Below, in pieces: positions 1 through 10,599 of a DNA stretch of 64,000 nt. The DNA comes from Sepiola atlantica. Taxonomy: Eukaryota; Mollusca; Cephalopoda; Sepiida; Sepiolidae. Below the pieces are notes generated by a model. The model ran no database searches. It was given only the letters and a program-made list of their open reading frames with translations, and was not told the origin of the DNA. The position numbers and the translations under genes were made by a program. Each line of letters begins with the position of its first letter. The stretch's first letter is position 1. The stretch is taken from positions 57,984,582 to 58,048,581 of the forward strand of contig OY744528.1 in NCBI GenBank assembly GCA_963556195.1. The letters run 5' to 3'.

Positions 1-458
1 TTACTATTTTACAATTCTTTGCTATTCATTATGTATTCAAAAACATAACGTTTTGGAAATTAATAATAATTAATGCAATAATTTTAGACACTGACAACAT
101 TACCATAACTCACCGGGTAGAGACAGCTAGTAGTTTATAAAATCACTATATATGACCGAAAACCGCTGTTTGAAGACATATTGTAATCTATATAATAAAG
201 TTAAGTCAGTCCGATTCAAGAAGTTTGTCATTGACGGCTTTAAACCTGACAAATCGATATTTGATTCTGCCTAGCTAATCTGTCTTTTTCTTCCTTCTAC
301 CGTGTTCGTTACATAAAATAATTTATTTCGCTTCGGTTTCTTAAAAAATGCTTATTTAGGTTAAGCAAATTGTTAACATGGACACATTTTTCACTATTGC
401 CCTAAACAGCAGCATCAGCTTAATACATTTTATTTTGATATCGAATTAAGCTATCATC
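1..458. other. AT-rich non-coding stretch
   Basis: I see no coding or RNA feature here. A short degenerate run of ATCATGATT-type words lies near 455-492. Confidence 0.5.
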
Positions 459-459
459 A

Positions 460-1320
460 TGATCATGATTATGATCATGATTATCATCATCTTGTTTTAC
501 TGTTCGTTTTACATGTTGACATACGTTGGGAGGTTTTTAGAAATTGACTTCCAAACTAACCTTTTTCTTGTCAGGTCTTTATCCTTTTTCTCTCAAGTCC
601 ATTCTTATCACTTCCTCCCATGTTTTCTTTTGCCTTCCCAATGTGAACTTAACCTGTTACCCCAACTGTTCTACACCTACTAACCAAAGAACTCTCATGC
701 ATTCTTTCAACGTGGCCATACCATCGACGTCTCCTATTCTGCACACATCTTCCTATACTGTCCAGATTTAATCTTCATCTGAGGTCATCTGATCTAAGCT
801 TGTCTTTAAGACTCACATTACACATCCATCGTATCATTCTCATATCATTTCTCTTCATGTAACGCATATCCTCAACTCTTACTGGCAAGGTTTCACTCCC
901 ATACATCGTTACACTGCGTACACATGCCTGATAGCCTTTTCCCTTGGTCGACAGTGGTAATGCTACGCTGATTAGTAATGGCAAAAGTTTCCTGAACTTA
1001 CTCTATCCACTCCTAACTCTTGCAATCACACTAGCATCTGCTCTACCCCGTGCTCCAATCGTATCACTAAAGTAACAAAACTTCTAGCCAACCTCAATAG
1101 CTTCGCTATTCAGATATCCTTTCTCCATATCTGAGTTCTCATCCATCTCCATTGTCTTACACTTGTTGCACATAAACTGGGTAATCTTTCTCAACCTACA
1201 AGTTCCACTGCACTTTTTCCTTTTTCCGGAATTTTCCAACACTACAACCACTGATCATCACTTTGGTCTTGGTTACATTTAGTCTAAGATTTTTAATTTC
1301 CATAGCATCTTAAGAGGACC
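460..1320 (-). pseudogene. Non-LTR retrotransposon RT 3' part (decayed)
   Basis: The minus strand encodes the region after the catalytic core of a LINE reverse transcriptase. Frame fragments read NLRLNVTKTKVMISG near 1290-1250, then KGKGYQACVRSVTMYGSETL, then RNDMRMIRWMCNVSLKD at 775-984. In intact relatives this order (LKVNxxKTKVM, then KGKxYxACVRxVMLYGSE, then RNDxxMIRWMCxVxL) lies between the RT core and the 3' end. The open frame is only 69 codons and is broken on both sides, so no protein is made. It is 5'-truncated and lacks the YADD motif. The clade (CR1/jockey/RTE-like) is not settled from this fragment. Confidence 0.8.
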
Positions 1321-2718
1321 CTTTTTAGGGTTCTATTTTTTGGGGGAAGATTTTCGGAGAGCCGAGTTTTATAGAAACATTTTAAAGAAAAGCAGTTTTA
1401 AGTAATATTCAAATGTGTGAGAAATGTTACAAACAAAATAGTGAATTCAAAAGCATAAATTCACAAAAGAGATATTTTATATATGTTTAAAATGGAAGTC
1501 TACAAAGATAGGAAAACATAGAATAATTGTTCATATTTGAGTGTCCTTGCCGAAAAAAGGGTATTTATTAGATTAGTTGAGATATCGAGGAAGCCTGAGT
1601 CAATAATTTAAGGGCTGTGAATTATCCATGGGTCTGAAAAATCGTAATCAAAACTTCCTCACTCAATTACATAAATTACATTTCATTGAAAGTTATTAAA
1701 TAGAGTATACAATCATTTGTTTTCATAATAGAAAGTTCAGTGAGAAATGTCTGAAGTATTAAAATGGTTAAGTTTATAAGTTTGTTTTAAATCAGCAGAC
1801 GACATTGAAAGGGGATTCAAGCAATGTGTGTGTGTCGTCTTTAGTGTGCGTGTGCGTAAGACAGTGAAAGAGTTAATGCATTGTATCTGTGTGTGCGTTG
1901 ATGTCAGTGTGTGCGTGAGTTTAGAAAAGGCGTTTTTCAGCATTCCCTAGGCCCTAGAGAGGGGCGATGGGGGCTGTAGAAACGTCGATGTTAGCTCTCT
2001 CGTGGATTAGGGCTAAACATGCAGCTGAAGGAAAATCTGGCCTTATATTTTCCCTTCTGTTGTTTTAAGGAAAACAAGTTACACATTCTTGTCACTTTTA
2101 CTATTTCGGTGGAATTACATCCTTATTCAGATTTTGATTTATTCTGCCACAAACTGGTGGTTCTTGAAACATAAAAGTGGTGTAAATTCATCAGGAATTC
2201 GGGTTTAAAGTTGTGGTGACCAAGACAATTATAGTTTTCGCACCACGTAATAAAGTGAAGTGAATTTGTCCCTTATTTCTTTTACCATTATAGCTTTGTA
2301 AACACAAGCGGTATATAAAATTCTGCTATAGTCACGATTTAGGTCAATTCTTGATGCGTGTTTTTGGAAAATATGCGTCCGTTTCGTTCGCTTTCAATAA
2401 TTTCTACATTTTTTCCGGTGTGACAGCTTCTCCTAACATAGTTATGCATAATTTCATATTTAGTTACGTGAGAATCACGTTCAAACAACAGAATTAAGCC
2501 CACAGGAATCAAAATGCTTTTTGAAGAAATAGAAAAAAAATTTCTTTTCCATAGGTTAATTTAATTTCAATTGGCCCTCAAGTTTGAATGAAGGAATTCC
2601 TTTGAATTTTTAGATCAGGAGTGGCGAAACTCTGTCAACCAATGTTTTTCATTTAATTTATATACGGCACATGTTCTATTTTTTAGTTCATTTTTTGGCA
2701 GTTATACATACAATCATT

Positions 2719-2720
<2 letters not shown>
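1321..2720. other. Non-coding stretch without recognised elements
   Basis: I see no recognisable gene. GT-rich simple sequence lies at about 1825-1915. The open frame on the minus strand there (68 codons) has low-complexity THT/TLT composition and is not supported as coding. Confidence 0.45.

Positions 2721-2783
<63 letters not shown>
2721..2783. repeat. (AT)n microsatellite
   Basis: An uninterrupted AT dinucleotide run of about 63 bases. It abuts a dispersed repeat at 2784-2870 that recurs inverted near 63.7 kb. Confidence 0.97.
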
Positions 2784-2787
<4 letters not shown>

Positions 2788-2875
2788 TAAAAACGTTTAT
2801 TTATACAAACATTTGGTTACACATTTGCAAAACATGTTTCGGTTATAGCTATAGGAAGCCAGACCTGTGTTAGAG
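2784..2875 (-). repeat. Dispersed repeat next to (AT)n, copy 1
   Basis: The words TTTATACAAACATTTGGTTAC and AAAACATGTTTCGGTT match, in reverse complement, the segment at about 63735-63810 (GAAACATGTATGCACATAGG then TAACCAAACATGTTTGTATA). Both copies directly abut an AT run. This looks like the end of a dispersed element that uses or generates AT microsatellites. The family is not recognised. Confidence 0.55.
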
Positions 2876-3339
2876 TTTATACTGAGTGCTGATTCAAGAA
2901 GTCTCTGTCCAGATTTATTTCAAATGAATTTAAAATTCTAACGGCTATGGTTTGTTCGAAAAAAAGAACAAAAACATTCTTTTCACGTCATAATCGCATC
3001 AGATTTTTCAAATTCTAACGACTTCACAAAAATTCTTTTCACGTCACAAACACACCACATATTTTTAAATATCGTACTTGTATATGATTTTTTCAAATCA
3101 ATCCAATGTTTGTCGGGCTGATAATCTTTAACAAACTTTAGTATTTTAGTAGATATACACCATCCGCTAAATCACTGCCCCATGAAAATAGGCAACACCA
3201 TCTTGTGAACACCATCTTGAAATAACGACTGATCTGTTTAGCATAAACATTCAACATAAAATGATCCGGGCCATTCGATCATTTTAGTGCAGCTAACAAA
3301 ATATTTTTGCTATGTGTGTTTTTAGTATAGTGGACGGTT

Positions 3340-3530
3340 TCTAAATTTGGGGCTGATTACGTATGGTGTTACAAAGTTGCCACTCGGATTTAGGGTTAGT
3401 TGTAGGGTTAAATTGATTTTTTTCGGGGGGGGGGGAGCTTTGCCAATCGGACTATGGGTTAGTGGAAAGGTCAAGGAAGCGTTTTTAGAGGAAGCTTGAT
3501 ACTCGGACTTAGGGTTAGATAAATTATATT
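3340..3530. repeat. Degenerate repeat with TAGGGTTAG words
   Basis: Three loosely similar blocks each carry a phrase like CTCGGACTTAGGGTTAG (about 3382, 3445 and 3503). The TTAGGGTTA words resemble animal telomere repeats, but the units are long and diverged, so I regard this as a local degenerate tandem repeat. A G-run lies at about 3425-3437. Confidence 0.4.
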
Positions 3531-3825
3531 TTGTCAATAACAACTATTTTTTTAATGATGAAGAATTATTTTAATAACTCACATAGCCATAGAATTTATC
3601 AATGATAGCAAAAAAAGTTTAATTACCCTAAAAAGCTAGAATGGCCCGGAAAGGGGGATAATTTTACATTAAATTTATATGCGAAACACTCTAATCTATA
3701 AAATAATTGTTTTTTGTTTTTTCTTCTTGCCAAATTGAAAACTTTGGAATTGACAATTTAAAAGTCTCAAAATCACAATAAGATTTCCATGGTAAACATC
3801 TAGACGACCATTATACTGATTGACC

Positions 3826-4070
3826 GCAAAAAATCGCTACATTTTGTTTTTGGTGGTTTTGTGCTAGGTTGGATCTAGTCTACAACATGCTAAAAGTTGG
3901 ACAAGATCCGAGTATGGGAAAGTGTGAAATTTCGAATATGACGTTTTTTGGTTTACAAATCATTTTCCATTTACATTTGAAGCACTAACTCGGTAAGTTT
4001 TCATGATAAATCAATACATCTTGGATTTTTACCTAAGTTTTCAGGGTCAATCTTTCACATGAAAGGGTTA
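3826..4070. repeat. Long inverted repeat, left arm
   Basis: This segment is the reverse complement of 8293-8536, with about 80% identity judged by eye and a few small indels. Matching anchors include TTTACAAATCATTTTCCATT (about 3952-3971) and CAGGGTCAATCTTTCACATG (about 4042-4061). The two arms enclose a 4.7-kb block with transposon genes on both strands. The outer boundary near 3826 is approximate and I could not identify a target duplication. Confidence 0.8.
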
Positions 4071-4123
4071 CCAGTGATGCCAAATAAACCCTTATACAAT
4101 ATCAATGGGTACCCCTACACCCA

Positions 4124-5300
4124 TTACCATTGTTGTATCCACTCTGATTCATTTACATCACAGTGCTTTTTGAAAACTTTTAACTCCTCATCATCATCTT
4201 CCACTTGATCATTTTTCATATTGTCACAATTTCTGTCTTGGTAATGTCTACATGCACTTGTACATTCTGGTCCATGCCTCCTGCAGATACACCTTAGGTT
4301 ATTGCATCCTTCTGAACAGTTGCAATGAATTATCTGAATCAGTGCATCTGGAGCAGGGCTTTTGTCCGTCATCACTGGACCAAGTTTGCTCCCTTCCACC
4401 CCACTCAGATGGCACCATTTCATCACTACATCCCATCCACTCCATAATCTGGTAGTAAGTCTGCAAAGAATGAAATTTACAGGCAGAGGGCGTTGATGGG
4501 AGTCGTTCTGACGTGACGAACATCTTAACTCTTACAACTTTCTTGCAGAGCATATTGTATTTAATAGATACCAGGGAGTCTTTCTCTATCCGCATTGAAC
4601 AAAGCTACCATTGCCTTACAACCATTGGTTTCCACAACTTCTTTGCTTTGGTAGAGAAAATGCTTTTGAACAGCCTGTCATTGTCTTTTCTCTATTGACG
4701 ATTTGTTGGTACCCCAACGTCTTTCCTATTCCGAATACCCTGGACACCGAATCGTATCCCGTAAAGGCATGCAGGAACAGCAGATCATTACAAACTGCTT
4801 CGCCAAGCACCGGCTTGAGAACCTTGATATTGTAGATGTAGGATTTCGCTTTGTCAGAGCAAAAATAAAATGCAGTACATTTAGAAACATATGCACGGAA
4901 CAGCAAGAGAAAATTCGTGTCTTCTCCAATCTCTCCAATGATGGTTGTTGATTTGAAAGCAGACATATTGATGGCTGCCTTTGCAATCTCAACATCGACA
5001 TCTCCTTCTGCTTGAATAACGTTGCATTCGTTCCATGATCGTTTGGATCAGCGCCTGCTTGCTTGCCACATTTGACAAGAAGTCCTCCTTTTTTCCCCAG
5101 CAAATTTTGTTACCTCGGTAAAATCCACCTTTCTTGCTGATGAGTACAATCCTTAATACTTGGTCAAACTTCATAACCATCAAACACAACAGTTGCTCTC
5201 CCATAGTGTTCAACAGTAAATGAGGCATAATCATTTGCAATCGAGCTGTAGATACTCCCCTCCTTCCATTTCAAACGGTGAAGAAGAGATCATCCGTCTA
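4124..5300 (-). pseudogene. CXC-domain, HAFTG-motif transposon-type protein (broken)
   Basis: Minus-strand frames show, in protein order: TVEHYGRATVVFDGYE-like (about 5230-5180), SKKGGFYRGNKICWGKKEDF (about 5140-5085), GEIGEDTNFLLLF (about 4930), YNIKVLKPVLGEAVCNDLLF then LHAFTGYDSVSRVFGIGK (about 4840-4720), and finally a cysteine-rich block, HCNCSEGCNNLRCICRRHG (about 4330-4270), which resembles a Tesmin/TSO1 CXC motif. I recall this order from large uncharacterised multicopy proteins of molluscs and cnidarians; a transposon origin and DNA binding by the CXC part are inferences. Several frameshifts and stops split it into pieces of 60-125 codons, so it is non-functional. The upstream part is lost where the Gypsy sequence begins. 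Confidence 0.7.
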
Positions 5301-5448
5301 GTACATTGTGCTCTGTGACTGGAACGGTTCGTGTCACAGCACTGTCCAATTTTGTTTCAACATAATTTCTGAGAGCTGCTGACAGCGGTGTTTTTTTTGC
5401 TTGACGTAAGATGCGCTTTCCTTCAAACAAAGACATCGGGTAGAGACA

Positions 5449-5816
5449 GTGCTCGTGACTGCAATTTCACCAACACAGTGGAAACCCTCACTCAGATTTT
5501 TGGTGAGCATATTCTTATTATTCAATATGCGTTTTAATTGTCTTAACATAACGAAATCTTCCTCGACCGATTTTTCAACCTATGCAGGCCTTGTAAACAA
5601 AGAATGTGAACGTTTTAAAATCTCTTCCATCACAGACGCTCAGTTTAAATGTTTGATTTTTGTGTGTGGTTTGAAATCAGAATGGGAAACAGACATTCGC
5701 ACAAGGATTTTGTCAAAAATAGAACAAAATCCAGACATAACATTGCAACAAGTTGCCGTGGAATGCCAGCGTCTAGTGAATCTAAAACATGATTCAACTA
5801 TGGTACAACAAGCATG
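5449..5816 (+). pseudogene. Ty3/Gypsy gag fragment
   Basis: The frame contains FSTYAGLVNKECERFKIS, FKCLIFVCGLKSEWETDIR and DITLQQVAVECQRLVNLKHD. These fit the capsid part of gag in K02A2.6-type Gypsy elements. The true gag start is missing: coding similarity in another frame begins just upstream (NTVETLTQIFGEH-like, about 5470), and a frameshift separates it from this frame. It is followed by zinc knuckles in a third frame. No 5' LTR or primer-binding site lies upstream, so the element is 5'-truncated. Confidence 0.8.
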
Positions 5817-5893
5817 AGCATCCATGGTAAACACAGTTCAAAAACAACGTCGGCCCACCTCACCGACTTCAAAATCAGTCCAGCCCCCAACAA

Positions 5894-6462
5894 GCTTGTT
5901 GGAATTGTGGCAACTGGCATTTTGTGCGATACTGCACCTTCAAGACACACCGCTGTCGCAGCTGCAATCGACTCGGACATAAAGAGGAATTTTGCACCCC
6001 TCCAGGACGAAAACCAACACATAATAGGCAAACCTCACACACACACAACAGGCAACGACATCAACACACTTCAAAAACAAACAGTTTTTCAAAAACAAAC
6101 AGTCTGATAGCAACTTTTCTCTCAAAACAGAAATCCAAACGAAAATATGTTGCAGTACAATTGAATGGCCATCCTATTCAATTGCAGATCGATACAGCAT
6201 CAGATATAACTATTATATCACAAAAACTATGGGAAGCCATAGGCCATCCTTCATTGACACCAACAAGTCAGGTAGCACAGAGTGCTTCTGGAGATTGTGT
6301 TCACATTACGGGTCAATTACCCACTACCGTCAAAATGAAAGGAAAAACGGTGTCAGGCACCGTATACATAACAAACTCATGCCATAATTTGCTGGGACTT
6401 GATTTTATCGAGTTACTAGGTCTTCTCGACATTCCACTCAACCAAATATGTGAGGTGGTGTC
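5894..6462 (+). pseudogene. Gypsy nucleocapsid zinc knuckles and aspartic protease
   Basis: Two zinc knuckles are visible: CWNCGNWHFVRYC (C-X2-C-X3-H-X4-C) at 5897-5935 and CRSCNRLGHKEEFC (C-X2-C-X4-H-X4-C) starting at about 5951. The retropepsin follows, with active site LQIDTASDITIIS at about 6182-6220 and the C-terminal signature NLLGLDFIELLGL at about 6388-6426. The DTAS in place of DTGS/DTGA occurs in this Gypsy lineage as I recall it. The frame continues without a stop from 5924 through 7072, past the point where reverse transcriptase should begin. The protease itself looks intact, but the element lacks a proper gag start. Confidence 0.85.
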
Positions 6463-7180
6463 CACATCGTCACCTCAGAGCAGTAAAGACGACTTCAGCA
6501 AGAAGAAACAGCAACGGCGGCGGCGGAACAATCGACCAACCACCAACCTTTCGTTTGGACCAACCTTTGGCTCCATTTCAACAGGAACTCCCACAATAAC
6601 ATCAACACCAATGATTACCACAGTGACTCCTAAAATCACCACAACATCAGGACCTACTTCAACAACATCAGTTCGATGTGAGTCTACTAAGGGTATGACT
6701 GATAAAACCTTCATACCTGATGACTACATTAGTGGAACACCAAACACACCAAACTCTCCAGTAAGTGATGGCAGACCTGATGGACCTGGATGGATTGTAC
6801 CAGCACAGCTTACATCTACTGAACCCAAACCTAGCATCACCGTTAAACTGACTGATGACCCTCAAGGGGTAGAGCTGCTCAAGCTTGATGTGACCGGTAA
6901 TGCTGAGAAAATCACAATTCTTGTACAACGTCCAGGATCAGAAGATTTTGTGGAAATTCCTGATGGCACTAAAATCACTGGTCCATTCATCTCAACCACA
7001 TTTGACAAAGTTATGGCAATCAAGGTGATTTTGGAAGAAAAGGCAGTTGATCAGAATCCAGACTACAAAGTATAGCTAGATATTGAAGCATGTTTCCATT
7101 TGCCAACATCTCCAACAACATCATCTACAGAGAAAATTACCACAGCAAGACCTCTACCAACCACCTCCTACATGAAGCAA
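6463..7180 (+). pseudogene. Mucin/hemocytin-like segment fused in frame to Gypsy protease
   Basis: After the protease the same frame enters a basic stretch (KKKQQRRRRNNR), then a Thr/Pro/Ser-rich mucin-like tract (about 6575-6675), then a folded-looking domain starting RCESTKGMTDKTFIPDDYIS. It continues with GPGWIVPAQLTSTEPKPSIT and ITILVQRPGSEDFVEIPDGT and ends near NPDYKV. After one in-frame TAG (7073-7075) the frame resumes with LDIEACFHLPTSPTTSS. This resembles the repeated beta-sandwich domains linked by T/P/S tracts in large secreted mucin- or hemocytin-like invertebrate proteins; that assignment is from memory. No RT or RNase H motif is present. A captured host exon series or cDNA is the likely explanation. 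Confidence 0.65.
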
Positions 7181-7331
7181 GCACCAATTCACCATCGAGT
7201 CAATTACCCACCAGAGGTGTACCAGCCAGGACCCCACCCGCCTGGTTGTCCAGCAGCAGCAGCAGCAGCAGCAGCAAGGTTCAGGTCCTCGCAATACAAC
7301 AGTCCTAAGCAGAAATTGCGCACAATGTTGC
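7181..7331 (+). other. Unidentified linker with (GCA)n run
   Basis: This stretch joins the mucin-like and integrase parts. It contains a (CAG/GCA)8 run at about 7252-7276 that reads as poly-Ala, poly-Gln or poly-Ser in the three frames. The frame continuous with the mucin part reads MKQAPIHHRVNYPPEVYQPG before the run and SPKQKLRTMLRARQPS after it. It may be a second captured host fragment (Gln-rich regulators look like this), but I do not recognise it. Confidence 0.4.
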
Positions 7332-7349
7332 GTGCTCGTCAGCCATCAA

Positions 7350-8010
7350 CCCAGGGTTACATTCAGCATAACACACGCTCGGTCGCTACCGAACCATTCT
7401 CAATCCAACGGACAAGCCGAAAGATTTGTAGACACATTCGAAAGAGCACTACTAAAAGCAAGAGGGGAGGGAACAACAGAGGAGATACTACATGCTTTCC
7501 TCCTTTCCATATGGAATAACACCAAATGGAGCTGTGAAGAATGGTCTATCACCAGCAGAGGCACTCATTGGACGAAAACTCTGTACCACACTGGACGCTT
7601 TACGTCCCCAGCCACAAAGGTAACAACCAAGCCCTAACAAAACAAAAGCATTTTCAGTTGGCACACCAGTGTTTGCTCGGAATTACAGACCTGGCCGGCC
7701 AAACTGGGTACCAGGCATCATCCGCAAAATAAATGGACAATTTCTGTATGATGTTCAAGTCGGAAATCAATTCTGGGCACGGCACAAAAACCAGTTGCGT
7801 CTCAGATACTCTGTAGGCAACTTAGTGGACAACAGATCAACCATTCCATTTGATTTGTTAATGGACACATTTGAACTGCCATCTACACCACCTCTCATGC
7901 AGACAAATTCAGATGGGAATTATCAAAGACCTCCCAGGACTTGGCCAAAGCGCAGTCGCACTAGAGTAAAGCACCTCCAAGTTGACCCCAGGTGCGCTCG
8001 ATACAGTTAA
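7350..8010 (+). pseudogene. Gypsy integrase C-terminal half
   Basis: The frame at 7332-7500 reads NHSQSNGQAERFVDTFERAL, the end of the integrase catalytic core including the E of the D,D-35-E triad, followed by LLKARGEGTTEEILHAFLLS. After frameshifts, the frame at 7669-8010 carries FARNYRPGRPNWVPGIIRKI and RHKNQLRLRYS, the post-core integrase domain, and ends ARYS* seventeen bases before the LTR. The first two catalytic Asp motifs are missing: the coding sequence jumps from the mucin-like part straight to the end of the core. Confidence 0.85.
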
Positions 8011-8026
8011 AGACTAAAACGGGGAG

Positions 8027-8280
8027 ATGTTAGGAATAACTAAAGAAAAACGGAATTATGTCCCTTGGATCATTTAAGAGTTATCGCCCCTTATCGAGTG
8101 GCACGGAGTGAAAAGTAAACATTAACCACAGAGTCAGACTGGCATATTTACATCTCGCGTTACAGCGGCTAAATAACTCATTTCATTCTAATTACACTTT
8201 TAATAAATCTGTTAAACCTTTCTGTTGAAAAATCATCCATTTTGTTTTACGAGTTATTAATGATTATAACCTAAATTACA
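8027..8280 (+). repeat. Gypsy 3' LTR
   Basis: It begins TGTTAGGAATAAC directly after a purine-rich polypurine tract (AAAACGGGGAGA, 8015-8026) and ends in TACA at about 8280, giving TG...CA ends and about 254 bp. The end is assigned from the CA dinucleotide only, because no 5' LTR exists in the window for comparison. Confidence 0.7.
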
Positions 8281-8292
8281 TGGTTTATAACA

Positions 8293-8536
8293 AAACCTTT
8301 CCATGTGAAAGATTGACCCTGAAAACAAGTAAAACTCCCATATTTATTCATTTATCATAAAAACTGACCGATTTAGTGCTTCACATGTAAATGGAAAATG
8401 ATTTGTAAACCAAAACAAGTCATATTCGAAATTTGAAACTTCTCCATGCTTGGATCTTGTCTAACTTTTAGTATATTGTAGACTAGCCCCAGCCTAACAT
8501 AAAACCACGGAAAATCAAAATGTTGCAATTTTTCTG
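8293..8536. repeat. Long inverted repeat, right arm
   Basis: Reverse complement of 3826-4070. It starts AACCTTTCCATGTGAAAGA and continues through TGTAAATGGAAAATGATTTG. It begins only about 12 bases after the Gypsy LTR. Confidence 0.8.
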
Positions 8537-8539
8537 TTG

Positions 8540-9340
8540 GACACAACCTTCATAAATACACATTGATGTTTTTTCATTTACTAGAATCGGGCTTGTATAC
8601 AAATTAAGATAAAGAATTTGCAATTCCTTCGACAGAAAAAAACCCTGTTTTTTCTTTCACCAGTGGTCTGTTTCAGAATTTTTTCGAAACTTTTCTGTTG
8701 TTGTAGTATTTGTTGCTGCAACTCTTGATGTTGATGTTGTTGTTGCTGCATACTACAAACACAACACTTTAGTCATTTCGACTAATTGTTCCATATTGAA
8801 AATACACAGGAGAACTCGACACAAACAAACAAACAAAAAAATTATTTAGAAAAAATAATAGCAGTGAGTACTATTATTAGTTACTAAAAAAATATTCTAT
8901 TGAACTTTTATCTTGTATAGTTCGTAATGTTAATGGTCCAAGTTCGCATTTGAGTCACGGTCAATCATACATTTTTAAAAAAATTGCACAATAGAAGTAT
9001 TCTTACTTTTTTGTAAAAAGGTTTTCCTCTTTGACAGGCCTTTTTTTAAAAGATGCCTTTTAGTTGTTCTGAAAAACAAAACAAAAAACAAATCCACAGT
9101 AATCCTTGTTCGTTAGCTCACATGTACGTCCGACGATAAACACCATTTGTTGGATGCTTTTTTTTCTTTTTTTGTACCTTATAGAGGCAAACCCTTCTTT
9201 GTAGTGTGGATTCGATTAGCGAACCACGTTTGCAGTTGATATCTTTAAATCAACGTCAGTCGGATTATTTCATTCACAATGTGAATTGCATGTATTTACT
9301 GAATGAAACAAATTCACGTGTGACTGAATATATTAAAAAA
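8540..9340. other. AT-rich non-coding stretch
   Basis: I see no gene. There is a TTG/TGC-rich run at about 8697-8752 and homopolymer A/T patches. Confidence 0.45.
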
Positions 9341-9344
9341 ATTG

Positions 9345-9690
9345 GGTTCGTTTCGACCGGTAAGACATATTAATATGATAGCGTGTGTGTTATTTTGTGT
9401 GTCACGCTTACATCAAAAGCAACGACTTTCCGAATCTTTGTAGGCTACTCATGAATTGGAGGCACATTTAATTTAATCTAAAGCATTTACAAAGGTTTAG
9501 TCGTCGAAATATTACCTTCACTACAAATATTGTATATAAAGAAGTTTTGTAAATTGTTTAATGTATTGTTCATTTTTAAAAATAAATATACAAGTCAAAT
9601 CTTATCATATTTTATTCAAACATGTATAGGTTAGGAACAACATAATTAGTATTGAAAACATCATTTCGTGTAATTTACACAGGCCCCGCA
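9345..9690 (+). mobile_element. Helitron-2 family, copy a (fragment)
   Basis: This matches, in reverse complement, the Helitron-like element at 18221-19222, from its internal CATATTAATA..GATAGCGTGTG motif to its 3' hairpin (CGTGTAATTTACACAGG, about 9668-9684). The 3' CTAG end has decayed to CAAAT and is followed by (AAT)n. It retains an uninterrupted site GCTACTCATGAATTGGAGG at about 9444-9462. In the 18-kb copy this site is split by a SINE, so this copy is the empty site. No coding capacity is visible. Confidence 0.75.

Positions 9691-9750
<60 letters not shown>
9690..9750. repeat. (AAT)n microsatellite
   Basis: About 20 AAT units at the 3' end of the Helitron-2 fragment. The 18.2-kb copy also ends in (AAT)n. 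Confidence 0.97.
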
Positions 9751-9752
<2 letters not shown>

Positions 9753-10599
9753 CAATTATTATTATTTTACTCACAAGGACTTTTCACAAAAAATCGTAAT
9801 CAATGATTGCTCACTGACAATAACCAGTGGTTTTCCCCTGGAGTCTGAGTAACAACAAGTCTTTTCAGATTTCTACTTCTTTCTATAACCTTTGTAAATC
9901 AGTGTGCGTTATCGCAACAACCATTTATCATTGATTTCTTGCTAGCAACGACCGTTGGCTTTCTCTGGAATTTGAGTGACAATAAACCTTCCTAAGGTTC
10001 CAGTACTATCGCACCCTTCTATTGGAGAAAATTGCTGGTGCTATCCCCCTCTTGGTCGTTCCATCAACCTTGACTCTTCTTGACTATGTTTACCAAAAGC
10101 TTATGCTAATTCACAACCCGAATAAAATTAGATTATAATTTTGAGCTGATTACGTGTAAATAGCCTCCACCAAATTTACAGTAAATAGAAATAAAAACAA
10201 ATTATCGTAGACTACACAGTGCGTTATTACTTTCGCATAAAAAATCAACCTAAAAAGATCACCTACTCCCGGAGCATATAGCGTTTTTAAGGAGAAGTAA
10301 CCAACTTTTCTTGTTTTTCTTGGCCACTTACGTAATTTCTTGAATATCAATTTCAGATTTGTGAGTCAGGAGGAGATAATATTTCTTTTTTGTGTCAAAA
10401 AATATTCAAACATCTGGTCCGCAAGTTGGGGCTCATTATTGCGTCTTTGTCCGCGAGTAGGTGATAATTGAACGGGTTCTAAAGTTATTCTCCATTCTAA
10501 AGGATTAACAAAAAACTTTAATTTCATTTACTTTTTTATTTGAAATAAATTGCATTTTCACAGTTAATTTTTAAACACATTCTCAGTCAAACCCTAGGG

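Larger units (their letters stand above)
3826..8536. mobile_element. Composite TIR-type element with nested Gypsy remnant
   Basis: The block is bounded by the inverted repeats at 3826-4070 and 8293-8536. The left half holds a minus-strand gene with a CXC domain that ends about 55 bases from the left arm. The right half holds a plus-strand Ty3/Gypsy remnant with its 3' LTR 12 bases from the right arm. The simplest reading is an old TIR DNA transposon with the CXC gene, into which a Gypsy element inserted near 5.45 kb, with loss of the upstream part of the transposon gene. Capture of retroelement sequence by the transposon is the alternative. Both coding halves are broken, so the copy is dead. 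Confidence 0.6.

Noticed and set aside
4252..4951. Plus-strand open frames opposite the CXC gene
   Set aside because: They are antisense shadows; the domain motifs lie on the minus strand.
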